Source: an uncultured Micrococcales bacterium
GTDB taxonomy: Bacteria > Actinomycetota > Actinomycetes > Actinomycetales > Microbacteriaceae
DNA: 24,696 nt
Assembly: GCA_903893675.1 (NCBI GenBank)
Contig: CAITNA010000081.1
Coordinates: 1-24,696, forward strand
Reading direction: 5' to 3'
Part shown: positions 1-7,551 of the stretch, in pieces
Layout of the letters: each line of letters starts with the position of its first letter
Numbering within the stretch: position 1 is the stretch's first letter
Notes under the pieces: model-generated
What the model saw: only the letters and a program-made list of their open reading frames with translations
Told to the model about the DNA's origin: nothing
The model's database searches: none
Made by a program: the position numbers and the translations under genes

Positions 1-1005
1 ATTTAGCGCAACGACTGCGTTCCGAACCAGGTCGCCATAGCCATTGGCTTCGAGCCAGGTCAGAGTTTCGGAGGCCAAGCGGGCTTCATCAACCGAACCA
101 CCCGAAACAATCACGAGAGTGTTAGCGCGCTGCAGAGTCGGTCGCATCACCGAGTGGACGATGCCGGTACCGCAGTCGGTCAACACGATCGAGTAATAGC
201 GAGCCGCCATGTCGGCAACCACGTTGTAGTCACCCTCGTTGAAAGCCTCAGAGAGCATTGGGTCAGAGTCAGATGCGAGCACATCCAAGCGAGTCACATC
301 GCGCGAGACCATGGTCGAGAAATCGGTGAATCCGTCGATGGCTGCGGCACGGTTTACTACGTCGCGAACAGTGAAACGAGTCGACTTTGAGATGCGCTCT
401 GCCAGGGTTCCGCGGTCAGGGTTGGCATCAATCGCAATAACGCGGTCTTCGCGCGTCAGGGCCAGGGCCATGCCGAGAAGCGTGGTGACCGTGGTCTTTC
501 CAACCCCGCCCTTACGAGTGAGCACGGGCACGAAACGCGATCCTGCCCCGATTGACTGAGAGATGCGCATGTCGAGCGCCTTGCGCTCACGAACCTTGAG
601 CGAATCGCCAAGGTTGATGGTCTTTAGGCTTAGGTAGTAGACGAACTTACGGAAGCCGCCCTCTGGAGCCGGGCGGAAGCGCGAGGATGTGTCGATGAGT
701 CGATCTGCGGTGAGCATCGCTGCTGGCTCTGGCTGATCGAAGGTCTCGCCGCGAAGCGAGTCGCGACGCGAGTAGTTCGATCGGCGAGTCTGGTTTGGGT
801 CTGCAACTTCGGTGGTTGGCGAAACGATCTTGTTAGCGACGGTGTCTGTGACAATCTCGATTGACTGGGTGCTCGGCGAGATGTCGATAATGCCCGAATC
901 TAAAGCGAGCTCTGCAAGTGACTGGTTCTGAACCTGAGCCTCAGGCTGCGCCGGACGAGGTGCGAAAAGGTCTTCGCCCTCTGGATCTTTGTCCCAAATC
1001 GCCAC
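1..1005 (-). CDS. MinD/ParA-like P-loop ATPase with disordered N-terminus, C-terminus cut by window edge
   Basis: The reading frame stays open for 335 codons to base 1, so the C-terminus lies outside the window. The start is GTG at 1005, preceded by AGGAG with a 7-nt spacer. Residues 1 to about 115 are low-complexity and acidic/polar (many Q, E, P and S) and probably disordered. A deviant Walker A, KGGVGKTT, lies at about 165-172, followed by AIDANPD at 191-197 and a Walker B-like VLTDCGTG at 274-281. This is the SIMIBI/ParA-MinD fold. The NPDRGTLAERI segment resembles actinobacterial MinD-like proteins such as the ESX-associated EspI type (from memory). The role is unknown; cell-pole, secretion or partition functions are possible. 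It lies 75 bases downstream of pyc on the same strand, with a terminator-like hairpin between. The fold is confident, the function is not. Confidence 0.85.
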   Translation of the reverse strand, partial: MAIWDKDPEGEDLFAPRPAQPEAQVQNQSLAELALDSGIIDISPSTQSIEIVTDTVANKIVSPTTEVADPNQTRRSNYSRRDSLRGETFDQPEPAAMLTADRLIDTSSRFRPAPEGGFRKFVYYLSLKTINLGDSLKVRERKALDMRISQSIGAGSRFVPVLTRKGGVGKTTVTTLLGMALALTREDRVIAIDANPDRGTLAERISKSTRFTVRDVVNRAAAIDGFTDFSTMVSRDVTRLDVLASDSDPMLSEAFNEGDYNVVADMAARYYSIVLTDCGTGIVHSVMRPTLQRANTLVIVSGGSVDEARLASETLTWLEANGYGDLVRNAVVALN

Positions 1006-1017
1006 TATTTGACTCCT

Positions 1018-1041
1018 AAAAATGCATTCGCAAAAGCGAAT
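1018..1041 (-). terminator. Terminator-like hairpin between pyc and the MinD-like gene
   Basis: Read on the minus strand, ATTCGC and GCGAAT form a perfect 6-bp stem around a TTTT loop (1026-1041). GCA and a run of five T follow (1018-1022 on the plus strand). This has the form of a short intrinsic terminator for pyc. Unusually, the T run directly abuts the AGGAG ribosome binding site (1012-1016) of the next gene, so the hairpin could also act on that gene's leader. The stem is short, so strength is uncertain. Confidence 0.5.
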
Positions 1042-1080
1042 CACCCAAGTTTAGCCGTCTGCGGGCTTTACAGTGACAGG

Positions 1081-4000
1081 CTACTCAGGCTCTACAACAA
1101 GGATGAGATCGCCCGCATCGACAGGCTGCGTCTTTCCGATTGCCAGGCGTCGAACCACTCCGGCGATGCTGGCCGTAATCGTGGCCTCCATCTTCATGGC
1201 TTCGATAGTCGCTACCGGCTGCCCCACTTCAACGTGAGTGCCCTCAACAATTTGCAAAGTCACGACACCGGCAAATGGTGCGGCGACGTGGCCCAGGTTG
1301 CTGGCGTCTGCCTTTTCGGCGGTAACCACATCCGAGGCAATTTTGCGATCACGGATGTTGATCGGACGCAGCTGCCCATTGAGCGTTGCCATCACAGTGC
1401 GGAAGCCCTTGGCGTCTGGCGAACCGATTGCCTCGAAGCCCACGTAAAGCTGAACTCCACGCGCAATCTCGACGACGTGTTCCTTGCCCGGCTCGAGACC
1501 ATACAGATAGTCGACAGTGTCAATCTGGTCGAGGCGGCCGTAAGTCTCACGGAACTTCTCGAAGTCCTTGGTCGGCCCGGCAAACAGCAAACGGTTCAAA
1601 GTAGAGCGACGAGTCTTCGCGTCAGCGGCTACTAGCGCCTGCGAGTCTGCCTCACTAATTTCGGTGATGCCGAACTTCACGCTCTTGCCCTGCAGCACCT
1701 TGGTGCGGAATGGCTCCGGCCAACCACCAGGCAGGTCGCCGAGCTCGCCGGCCATGAAGCCGACTACCGAATCAGGAATGTCATAGTTCTGCGGGTTCTC
1801 TGCGAAGTCCCTCGGGTCTGCGCCAACCGCAACCAGGTGCAGTGCCAGGTCGCCAACCACCTTGGATGAAGGTGTGACCTTGGTCGGACGGCCAAGAATC
1901 TCGTTGGCGGCCGCATACATGTCTTCGACCTTCTCGAAGTGATCGCCGAGACCAAGCGCGATTGCCTGCTGTCGCAGGTTCGAGAGCTGGCCGCCAGGAA
2001 TCTCGTGCTTGTATACACGACCAGTTGGGCCAGGCAACCCTGACTCGAATGGCGAGTAGACGCTGCGAACCGCGGCCCAGTATGGCTCAAGCGCGCAGAC
2101 ATCGTCGAGGCTGATGCCGCTGTCGCGTGGGGTGTGTGCGAGCGCCGCAACCAGCGCCGATGCCGATGGCTGCGATGTCGTGCCCGCCATTGGTGCGGCT
2201 GCCACGTCGACTACGTCTACCCCAGCCTCAATCGCGGCCATCAGGGTCGCGAGCTGACCACCGGCAGTGTCGTGAGTGTGCAGGTGAACCGGCACGTCGA
2301 ATCGTTCACGCAGTGCGCGAACCAGCTTGGCGGCCGCAGCTGGGCGAAGCAGGCCAGCCATGTCCTTGATGCCAATGATGTGCGCACCTGACTTCACAAT
2401 CTCGTCCGCGAGACCAAGGTAGTAATCGAGTGTGTAGAGCTTCTCGTTCGGGTCAAGCAGATCTGCCGTGTAGCACAGCGCTACTTCTGCAACCGCGGTG
2501 CCGGTTGCAAGCACCGCTTCGATTGCTGGGCGCATCTGGTCTACGTCGTTGAGCGCATCGAAGATGCGGAAGATATCGACACCGGTGGCAGCAGCTTCTT
2601 TTACAAACGCTTCGGTTACCTCATTCGGGTATGGCGTGTAGCCAACAGTGTTGCGACCACGAAGCAGCATCTGGATTGCAACGTTTGGCATTGCCGCGCG
2701 AAGTGCCTCGAGGCGCTCCCAAGGGTCTTCACCCAAAAAACGAAGCGCTACGTCATAGGTTGCGCCACCCCAGGCTTCAACAGAAAACAGCTGCGGGGTC
2801 AGACGCGAAACATAGGGTGCAATCTGAACCAGGTCGCGACCACGGATGCGCGTTGCCAGCAAAGACTGGTGCGCATCGCGGAAAGTGGTGTCGGTCACGC
2901 CAACCGCGGTCTGCTCGCGAAGCGCCTTTGCGAAACCGGCAGGGCCGAGCTCAAGCAGTCGCTGGCGCGAGCCCGCCGGTGCCGGAGTGCTCAAGTCGAG
3001 TTTCGGCAGCAGCTCTTTCGGAGAAATGTGGTGCCCACGCGGTCCATTCGGCTGATTGACGGTTACGTCTGCAAGCCAGGTCAAAATCTTGGTGCCGCGG
3101 TCGAGGCTCGGAGCCGATGTGAAAAGCTGCGGGCGCTCATCGATGAACGAGGTGCTCAAATCCCCCGACTGGAAGGTTGGGTCAGCGAGCACTGCCTGCA
3201 AGAACGAGATGTTGGTCGAGACGCCACGGATGCGAAACTCCGCGAGCGCGCGCTCTGCCCTGGTTACTGCCGACTTGAAGTCGCGTCCTCGGGCAATCAA
3301 CTTGACCAGCATCGAGTCGAAGTGAGGGCTTACCTCTGCCCCGGTCGAGACGGTTCCGCCGTCGAGGCGAATGCCTGCACCGCCCGGTGAGCGGTAGGTG
3401 GTGATCTTGCCGGTGTCTGGTCTGAAGCCGGCGGCAGGGTCTTCTGTGGTGATGCGGCACTGAATGGCAAAGCCGTGGCGCTGAATGTTCTGCTGGTTGA
3501 GGCCTAGGTCTGCAAGTGTCTCGCCTGCCGCGATGCGCATCTGGCTCTGCACCAGGTCGATGTCAGTGATCTCCTCAGAAACCGTGTGCTCTACCTGGAT
3601 GCGAGGGTTCATTTCGATGAACACGTGCTTACCTGCGTTAGGCCCCACGGTGTCAATCAGGAACTCGACGGTTCCGGCGTTCTGGTAGCCAATGGCTGTG
3701 GCGAAGGCAATGGCATCGCGGTAGAGCGCCTGACGCAGCTCTTCGTCGATTAGCGGTGCAGGTGCAATCTCAACAACCTTCTGGTTGCGGCGCTGAATCG
3801 AGCAGTCACGCTCGAACAGATGCACGACGTTGCCTGAGTTATCAGCAAGAATCTGCACCTCGATGTGACGAGGTCGAAGCACTGCCTGCTCGAGAAACAC
3901 GCGTGCATCGCCAAAGGCGCTCTCGGCCTCACGCGATGCCTCAACCAGCGCGGCACGAAGGTCTTCCTTGGCTGCAACACGGCGCATGCCTCGACCGCCA

Positions 4001-4488
4001 CCACCTGCGACAGCCTTTACAAAGATTGGGAAGCCGATGGCGTCTGCCTGATCAAGCAGTTCATCGACGTTCGCTGACGAAGGCGTCGACTTCAGCACTG
4101 GCACGCCAGCTCGGATGGCCGCATCCTTGGCTGTGACCTTGTTGCCAGCCATTTCGAGAACGTCAGAGGTTGGGCCAATAAAAGTGATGCCTGCCTCACG
4201 GGCGGCACTGGCAAGCTCAGGGTTCTCGCTCAAGAAGCCATAGCCAGGGTAAATCGCGTCTGCGCCGGCTTCCTTGGCTACTCGAATGATTTCGGCCACA
4301 TCCAGGTATGCACGCACAGGGTGCCCGACCTGGCCAATCTGGTAGGCCTCATCGGCCTTTAGTCGGTGGGTCGAGTTACGGTCTTCATAAGGAAAGACGG
4401 CGACAGTCTTGGCACCGAGTTCATAGGCGGCACGAAAGGCACGAACGGCGATTTCGCCACGGTTTGCCACCAGAATCTTCTTGAACAT
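1081..4488 (-). CDS. pyc: Pyruvate carboxylase
   Basis: This 1135-residue enzyme makes oxaloacetate from pyruvate, bicarbonate and ATP, the cytoplasmic anaplerotic reaction. It has the full single-chain architecture. An N-terminal biotin carboxylase domain starts MFKKILVANRGEIA, with the ATP-grasp glycine loop AGGGGRGMR at about 161-169. A carboxyltransferase domain follows, with TTFRDAHQSLLATR near residue 535. The C-terminal biotinyl domain carries EAMKMEA, with biotinyl-Lys at 1099. The length matches the family. ATG at 4488 is preferred over an in-frame start 12 codons upstream because AGGA precedes it by 5 nt and the family N-terminus begins there. It is divergent from the ParA-like gene at 4567. 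The 5' leader contains a 7-bp inverted repeat (4518-4540). No truncation or frameshift is seen. Confidence 0.97.
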   Translation of the reverse strand: MFKKILVANRGEIAVRAFRAAYELGAKTVAVFPYEDRNSTHRLKADEAYQIGQVGHPVRAYLDVAEIIRVAKEAGADAIYPGYGFLSENPELASAAREAGITFIGPTSDVLEMAGNKVTAKDAAIRAGVPVLKSTPSSANVDELLDQADAIGFPIFVKAVAGGGGRGMRRVAAKEDLRAALVEASREAESAFGDARVFLEQAVLRPRHIEVQILADNSGNVVHLFERDCSIQRRNQKVVEIAPAPLIDEELRQALYRDAIAFATAIGYQNAGTVEFLIDTVGPNAGKHVFIEMNPRIQVEHTVSEEITDIDLVQSQMRIAAGETLADLGLNQQNIQRHGFAIQCRITTEDPAAGFRPDTGKITTYRSPGGAGIRLDGGTVSTGAEVSPHFDSMLVKLIARGRDFKSAVTRAERALAEFRIRGVSTNISFLQAVLADPTFQSGDLSTSFIDERPQLFTSAPSLDRGTKILTWLADVTVNQPNGPRGHHISPKELLPKLDLSTPAPAGSRQRLLELGPAGFAKALREQTAVGVTDTTFRDAHQSLLATRIRGRDLVQIAPYVSRLTPQLFSVEAWGGATYDVALRFLGEDPWERLEALRAAMPNVAIQMLLRGRNTVGYTPYPNEVTEAFVKEAAATGVDIFRIFDALNDVDQMRPAIEAVLATGTAVAEVALCYTADLLDPNEKLYTLDYYLGLADEIVKSGAHIIGIKDMAGLLRPAAAAKLVRALRERFDVPVHLHTHDTAGGQLATLMAAIEAGVDVVDVAAAPMAGTTSQPSASALVAALAHTPRDSGISLDDVCALEPYWAAVRSVYSPFESGLPGPTGRVYKHEIPGGQLSNLRQQAIALGLGDHFEKVEDMYAAANEILGRPTKVTPSSKVVGDLALHLVAVGADPRDFAENPQNYDIPDSVVGFMAGELGDLPGGWPEPFRTKVLQGKSVKFGITEISEADSQALVAADAKTRRSTLNRLLFAGPTKDFEKFRETYGRLDQIDTVDYLYGLEPGKEHVVEIARGVQLYVGFEAIGSPDAKGFRTVMATLNGQLRPINIRDRKIASDVVTAEKADASNLGHVAAPFAGVVTLQIVEGTHVEVGQPVATIEAMKMEATITASIAGVVRRLAIGKTQPVDAGDLILVVEPE

Positions 4489-4517
4489 CGGTATCCTCGG
4501 TCGGTAAAGCGAACACC

Positions 4518-4540
4518 GGGCCACGGCGGGTTAGTGGCCC
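4518..4540. repeat. 7-bp inverted repeat in the pyc/ParA divergent region, possible operator
   Basis: GGGCCAC (4518-4524) and GTGGCCC (4534-4540) are perfect inverted copies separated by 9 bases. The 23-bp span fits a dimeric DNA-binding protein. It overlaps the candidate -35 box of the rightward ParA-like gene and lies 30 to 52 bases upstream of the pyc start codon. On the pyc transcript it would fold as a hairpin. Which of these roles it has cannot be told from sequence. Confidence 0.45.
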
Positions 4541-4567
4541 TAGAGATAAAAAGGTAGCCTATTCACG
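4531..4567 (+). promoter_or_regulatory. Candidate leaderless promoter of the ParA-like gene
   Basis: TAGCCT at 4555-4560 fits the actinobacterial -10 pattern TANNNT and ends 6 bases before the GTG at 4567. That is the spacing expected if transcription starts at the start codon. A weak -35 candidate, TTAGTG, is at 4531-4536 with an 18-base spacer. There is no Shine-Dalgarno sequence at a usable distance; the nearest AAGG is 12 to 13 bases away. Leaderless mRNAs are common in actinobacteria. The call is inferred. Confidence 0.45.
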
Positions 4568-5697
4568 TGCATGTTCTAAGCGTCAGCTCCCTAAAGGGAG
4601 GCGTTGGCAAGACCACGATTGCCCTGGGATTGGCGTCAGCTGCGTTCGCCGCAGGTCTTAGAACTTTGGTTATCGATCTCGACCCGCAATGCGACGCAAC
4701 CACAGGATTAGGCGCCGTCGGGCCATTCGATAACAACGTTGCTTCTGTCTTGAAAGACCCGAAACACGCCGTTGTGTCTAAGGCAATCGTATCTTCTACC
4801 TGGGGCAAATCTGCAGGTGGATTTGTAGACGTCCTGCCCGGCAGCCCAAAGTCTGTTCACTATGACACCCCGCACCCAACCGTTCGCCAGACTTGGATGC
4901 TCGAAGAAGCCCTTCACCGCGTCGAGAAGGACTACGACCTAGTCATCATCGACACCCCGCCTTCGATCAACGCCCTCACCCGCACCGCATGGGTGGCAAG
5001 CGACAGGGTGCTGCTGGTCACCGAGCCGGGCATCTTCTCGGTGGTTGCCGCCGAGCGTGCTCAGCGCGCCCTCGAGGAAATCCGAGTGGCGATCACCAGG
5101 CGCGTTCAACTTCTCGGATTCGTGGTCAACCGTTACCGCCCCGCTTCGAAAGAGCAAGACTTCCGAATTGACGAGCTCAAAACCATGTTTGGCGAGCTCG
5201 TCTTGCCAAAATACCTCGAAGAGCGTTCTCACCTTCAGCAGACTCAGGGTGCAGCTCGCCCGATTCACACTTGGCCTGGCGAAGGCGCCGTTGAAGTAGC
5301 AAACTTCTTCACTTGGCTGCTACAGCAAGTGCGTGAATCCTTCGAACAGACTCCCGCCGAACCGCGATTTGATGCCAAGCTTGAGAAACGCTCAATCTTG
5401 AAGCGTCTTCGCCGCGGCAAGAAGAGCGCAGAAAAGGTAACCATCGAAAAGGCCTTCGAGATTCTCGGCGAAGAAGTTGCCGAAGAGCCTGAGCCAATCG
5501 ATTCCCCGCTGGTTGAGCAAGAAGTAGCCGACGAGGTCGTTATTGAAGAACAGCCTGAGGTCGAACCGACCGCAGAACCAATCGCAGACGTTGCCGCAGA
5601 ACCAATTTCAGAGCCGAGCACCGATACCGGTGGCTGGAGTTTCAAGCTTGAAATAGAAAATCCAGGAGAACAATCTCCTGAATCTAACGACAATTAG
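4567..5697 (+). CDS. ParA family ATPase with acidic C-terminal tail (orphan)
   Basis: This 376-residue protein is the only plus-strand gene in the window. Residues 1 to about 255 are a ParA/Soj ATPase domain: deviant Walker A KGGVGKTT at 10-17, VIDLDPQCDATTGLG at 35-49, and Walker B LVIIDTPPSIN at 125-135. Then follow a basic patch (about 274-290, KRSILKRLRRGKK) and an acidic Glu/Val/Pro-rich stretch (about 300-353), ending in GGWSFKLEIENPG. The tail is probably disordered and could be a partner-binding arm. No ParB gene or parS site is beside it, so a partition role is unproven; membrane, polar or regulatory functions of MinD/ParA type are alternatives. The start is GTG without a ribosome binding site, probably leaderless. 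It converges on the MerR gene ending at 5714. Confidence 0.9.
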   Translation: MHVLSVSSLKGGVGKTTIALGLASAAFAAGLRTLVIDLDPQCDATTGLGAVGPFDNNVASVLKDPKHAVVSKAIVSSTWGKSAGGFVDVLPGSPKSVHYDTPHPTVRQTWMLEEALHRVEKDYDLVIIDTPPSINALTRTAWVASDRVLLVTEPGIFSVVAAERAQRALEEIRVAITRRVQLLGFVVNRYRPASKEQDFRIDELKTMFGELVLPKYLEERSHLQQTQGAARPIHTWPGEGAVEVANFFTWLLQQVRESFEQTPAEPRFDAKLEKRSILKRLRRGKKSAEKVTIEKAFEILGEEVAEEPEPIDSPLVEQEVADEVVIEEQPEVEPTAEPIADVAAEPISEPSTDTGGWSFKLEIENPGEQSPESNDN

Positions 5698-5706
5698 TCG
5701 TTGGAT
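5663..5706 (+). terminator. Two tandem hairpins at the 3' end of the ParA-like gene
   Basis: CAGGAGA and TCTCCTG pair (5663-5680, 4-base loop) inside the last codons. A second stem of about 10 bp with one G-T pair spans 5682-5706 around AATTA and contains the TAG stop (5695-5697). No T run follows on the plus strand, so this is not a canonical intrinsic terminator. It lies between convergent genes and could serve as a weak terminator or 3' stabiliser. Confidence 0.35.
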
Positions 5707-5713
5707 CTAAAAA

Positions 5714-6268
5714 CTAAACTGCTGTGCGCTTAGCGCGGCGAGCAGAAAGCTCATCAATTTCATCGATGCGGGTTGCCTGGATGTTAACCAGCTCGGCTTC
5801 AACCTCGCGCAGCACTCGTCCAACGGCGATTCCAAAGACTCCCTGGCCGCGACCAAGCAAGTCGATAACTTCATCCTCGGTGGTGCACATGTAAACGCGC
5901 GCCCCGTCCGACATCAAAGTGATGCGGGCAAGGTCGTTGATGCCCTCACGGCGAAGCTGCTCAACGGCAACGCGAATCTGCTGCAGCGAAATTCCCGCCT
6001 CAAGAAGGCGCTTAACCAACTTCAAAACCAGGATGTCGCGGAAGGCGTAGAGGCGCTGCGAACCTGAACCGGTTGCACCGCGAACGCTCGGCTGAACTAG
6101 ACCGGTGCGGTCCCAGTAGTCGAGCTGGCGATAAGAAATGTCTGCGGCCTTTGCTGCCGCGGTACCCCTGAAGCCAACGCGCGGATCAACGACGGCGTTT
6201 GGATCTTTGAACAGGGTGTCTGCCTCGAAGTTGGCGTCAGGATTGGTCGAGTCGTCGCTTGAGAACAC
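5714..6268 (-). CDS. MerR family transcriptional regulator (Rv1830-like)
   Basis: This is a 184-residue cytoplasmic DNA-binding protein. A short polar N-terminus (1-28) precedes a MerR winged HTH at about 35-105, seen as ADISYRQLDYWDRTGLV, then SGSQRLYAFRDILVLKLVKRLL and GISLQQIRVAVEQLR. The C-terminal part (about 110-184) has no cysteine or ligand signature I recognise. The paired MerR genes next to a GarA-type FHA protein match the mycobacterial Rv1827/Rv1828/Rv1830 arrangement (from memory), and Rv1830 has been linked to cell-division control. The start is GTG at 6268 after an AAGGAGG sequence with a short 4-nt spacer. A 126-base gap separates it from the upstream MerR gene, so it probably has its own promoter (6347-6375). 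The regulon is unknown. Confidence 0.88.
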   Translation of the reverse strand: MFSSDDSTNPDANFEADTLFKDPNAVVDPRVGFRGTAAAKAADISYRQLDYWDRTGLVQPSVRGATGSGSQRLYAFRDILVLKLVKRLLEAGISLQQIRVAVEQLRREGINDLARITLMSDGARVYMCTTEDEVIDLLGRGQGVFGIAVGRVLREVEAELVNIQATRIDEIDELSARRAKRTAV

Positions 6269-6301
6269 ACGACCTCCTTAACGTTCAACTACAGGTTTAA
6301 C

Positions 6302-6313
6302 TTGCTAGAGCAA
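6302..6313. repeat. Short dyad in the leader of the MerR gene, possible operator
   Basis: TTGCT and AGCAA form a perfect 5-bp inverted repeat with a 2-base centre, 34 bases upstream of the GTG of the MerR gene. It lies downstream of the candidate promoter, so it could be an autoregulatory site or an mRNA hairpin. It is too short to be sure. Confidence 0.25.
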
Positions 6314-6346
6314 TTGTGTCTGCTGCGGGTGTTTATCCGCTGTTAA

Positions 6347-6375
6347 TTTTTACCTTCGGCGTGTCGCAAAGTAAA
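6347..6375 (-). promoter_or_regulatory. Candidate promoter for the Rv1830-like MerR gene
   Basis: On the minus strand, TTTACT (-35, 6370-6375) and TAAAAA (-10, 6347-6352) are spaced by 17 bases, each matching the housekeeping sigma consensus at 4 of 6 positions. Transcription would start near 6340, giving a leader of about 70 nt. The spacer is normal length, not the 19 to 20 bp typical of promoters activated by DNA distortion by MerR proteins. Confidence 0.35.
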
Positions 6376-6394
6376 CCGCCGAGCCGAAAAAGGC

Positions 6395-7096
6395 CTATTC
6401 GTCGAGGGCGGTAAGAGCCAAACGCACCAAAACATCGTGAATCACCGAGAAGTGATCCTGCATTTCGGCGGCAAAGTGTGCCGCGCGTGAACGGCTGGTG
6501 CTGTCTTTCTTGGCCATTACCGGGGCAACAACGCCTTCGATAATGCCAATTGAGCGGTCTGCCGAGGTCTTGAGGCCGCGTAGGTGACGTGGGGTTAGCC
6601 CGAAACCATCCTTTAGGCGAACAACCGAGCGAGCGATCTCGAGTGACCCGATCGCGAATGGCTCAGCGCCAAGCAAGCCGACTTCCTGAGCTTCAGCAAT
6701 CAAAGAGTCGGTGATGCCGGTCTCTGAAACGAGTTCGATGCGGCTAATCTTCTTGGTCTTTGCGACGCGAGCAGCCTTGGTGCCGTGGGTTGGTTCGCCT
6801 GGCAATACCGGCGACTTTCCTGCATCGATGTCGGCAAGCAGCTGCTTGATGACCTTCAACGGCAAGAAGCGTGCGCTCTGCCACTCAAGAATCAAACGAA
6901 GTCGCTCAACATCGCCCTCTTCGAAGATGCGATAGCCGGCGTCGGTGCGCTGTGGAGTGATGAGGCCATTCTCCTCGAGGAAGCGAAGCTTCGACTGAGT
7001 GAGATCAGGAAAATCCTGGGTTAGAACTTCGATGACCTGACCAATGGTCAGCATCTTGGCGCTGCGCGCCTTGTGAATAGGAGTCGGATTCGACAT
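6395..7096 (-). CDS. MerR family transcriptional regulator (Rv1828-like)
   Basis: This 233-residue protein has a MerR winged HTH at about 15-85: MLTIGQVIEVL, then LTQSKLRFLEENGLITPQRT, GYRIFEEGDVERLRLILEWQ and FLPLKVIKQLLADI. A long C-terminal domain of about 140 residues follows, including a second helical, HTH-like stretch (RIELVSETGITDSLIAEAQEVGLL). This is characteristic of the Rv1828 type rather than metal or drug sensors, and no metal-binding Cys motif is present. Its ATG overlaps the stop of the upstream FHA gene by one base (TAATG), so the two are translationally coupled. FHA protein and MerR regulator adjacency is conserved in actinobacteria (from memory). Its ligand and targets are not deducible here. 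Confidence 0.9.
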   Translation of the reverse strand: MSNPTPIHKARSAKMLTIGQVIEVLTQDFPDLTQSKLRFLEENGLITPQRTDAGYRIFEEGDVERLRLILEWQSARFLPLKVIKQLLADIDAGKSPVLPGEPTHGTKAARVAKTKKISRIELVSETGITDSLIAEAQEVGLLGAEPFAIGSLEIARSVVRLKDGFGLTPRHLRGLKTSADRSIGIIEGVVAPVMAKKDSTSRSRAAHFAAEMQDHFSVIHDVLVRLALTALDE

Positions 7097-7539
7097 TAGT
7101 TCTCCAGATCCGAGCGTGAAGCGAAGAAAGTGAATTTGTATTTGCCGATTTGCACCTCGGCACCCTCGTCGAGCAATGCGCTGTCAATGCGAACTCCATC
7201 GAAATAGGTTCCATTGAGGGAAGCAAGGTCGTTGATAGTGAACTTGGTGCCGGTACGGCGGAACTCAGCGTGGCGTCGCGACACTGTGACGTCATCCAAG
7301 AAGATGTCTGCGTTTGGGTGACGACCGACAGTGGTCACATCCTGGTCAAGAAGGAATCGTGATCCTTCGTTTGGTCCGCGCTGAACGATGAGCAACGCGC
7401 TGCCTGATGGAAGAGCATCGATGGCGCTCTTCTCCTCGGCATTTAGGCCTGGTTCGTCAGGTGCGAGAAAGTCGTCGTTGAAGCGCTGGGTCGACCCAAT
7501 GTCGCCCATTTGCTCGTCGTCGATGAATTCTTCGTGCAT
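7096..7539 (-). CDS. garA: FHA-domain signalling protein, GarA/OdhI type
   Basis: This 147-residue cytoplasmic protein binds phosphothreonine. The C-terminal FHA domain (about 48-140) retains the core residues: Arg73 in VGRHPNADIF, Ser87 and His90 in VSRRH, and Asn109 in SLNG. In mycobacteria and corynebacteria this protein inhibits 2-oxoglutarate dehydrogenase and redirects glutamate metabolism, and is switched off when an N-terminal Thr is phosphorylated by Ser/Thr kinases and binds its own FHA domain. Here the usual ETTSVFR-type segment is replaced by GSTQRF, with a single Thr17 as the plausible acceptor. The gene lies 12 bases downstream of pgsA and overlaps merR by one base. The ATG is preceded by GGGAA and, further up, GAGG. 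Function is by family; phospho-switching in this organism is inferred. Confidence 0.85.
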   Translation of the reverse strand: MHEEFIDDEQMGDIGSTQRFNDDFLAPDEPGLNAEEKSAIDALPSGSALLIVQRGPNEGSRFLLDQDVTTVGRHPNADIFLDDVTVSRRHAEFRRTGTKFTINDLASLNGTYFDGVRIDSALLDEGAEVQIGKYKFTFFASRSDLEN

Positions 7540-7551
7540 TTTCCCAAAACC

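Noticed and set aside
1009..1635. Plus-strand open frame opposite the end of pyc
   Set aside because: It is antisense to the conserved biotinyl domain and its translation shows no recognisable domain; it is a shadow of the codon bias.
4562..4569. TTCACGTG at the start of the ParA-like gene looks like half of a parS site
   Set aside because: Only the left half and core match; the right half reads CATG instead of AAAC. A single degenerate core next to a gene is expected by chance.
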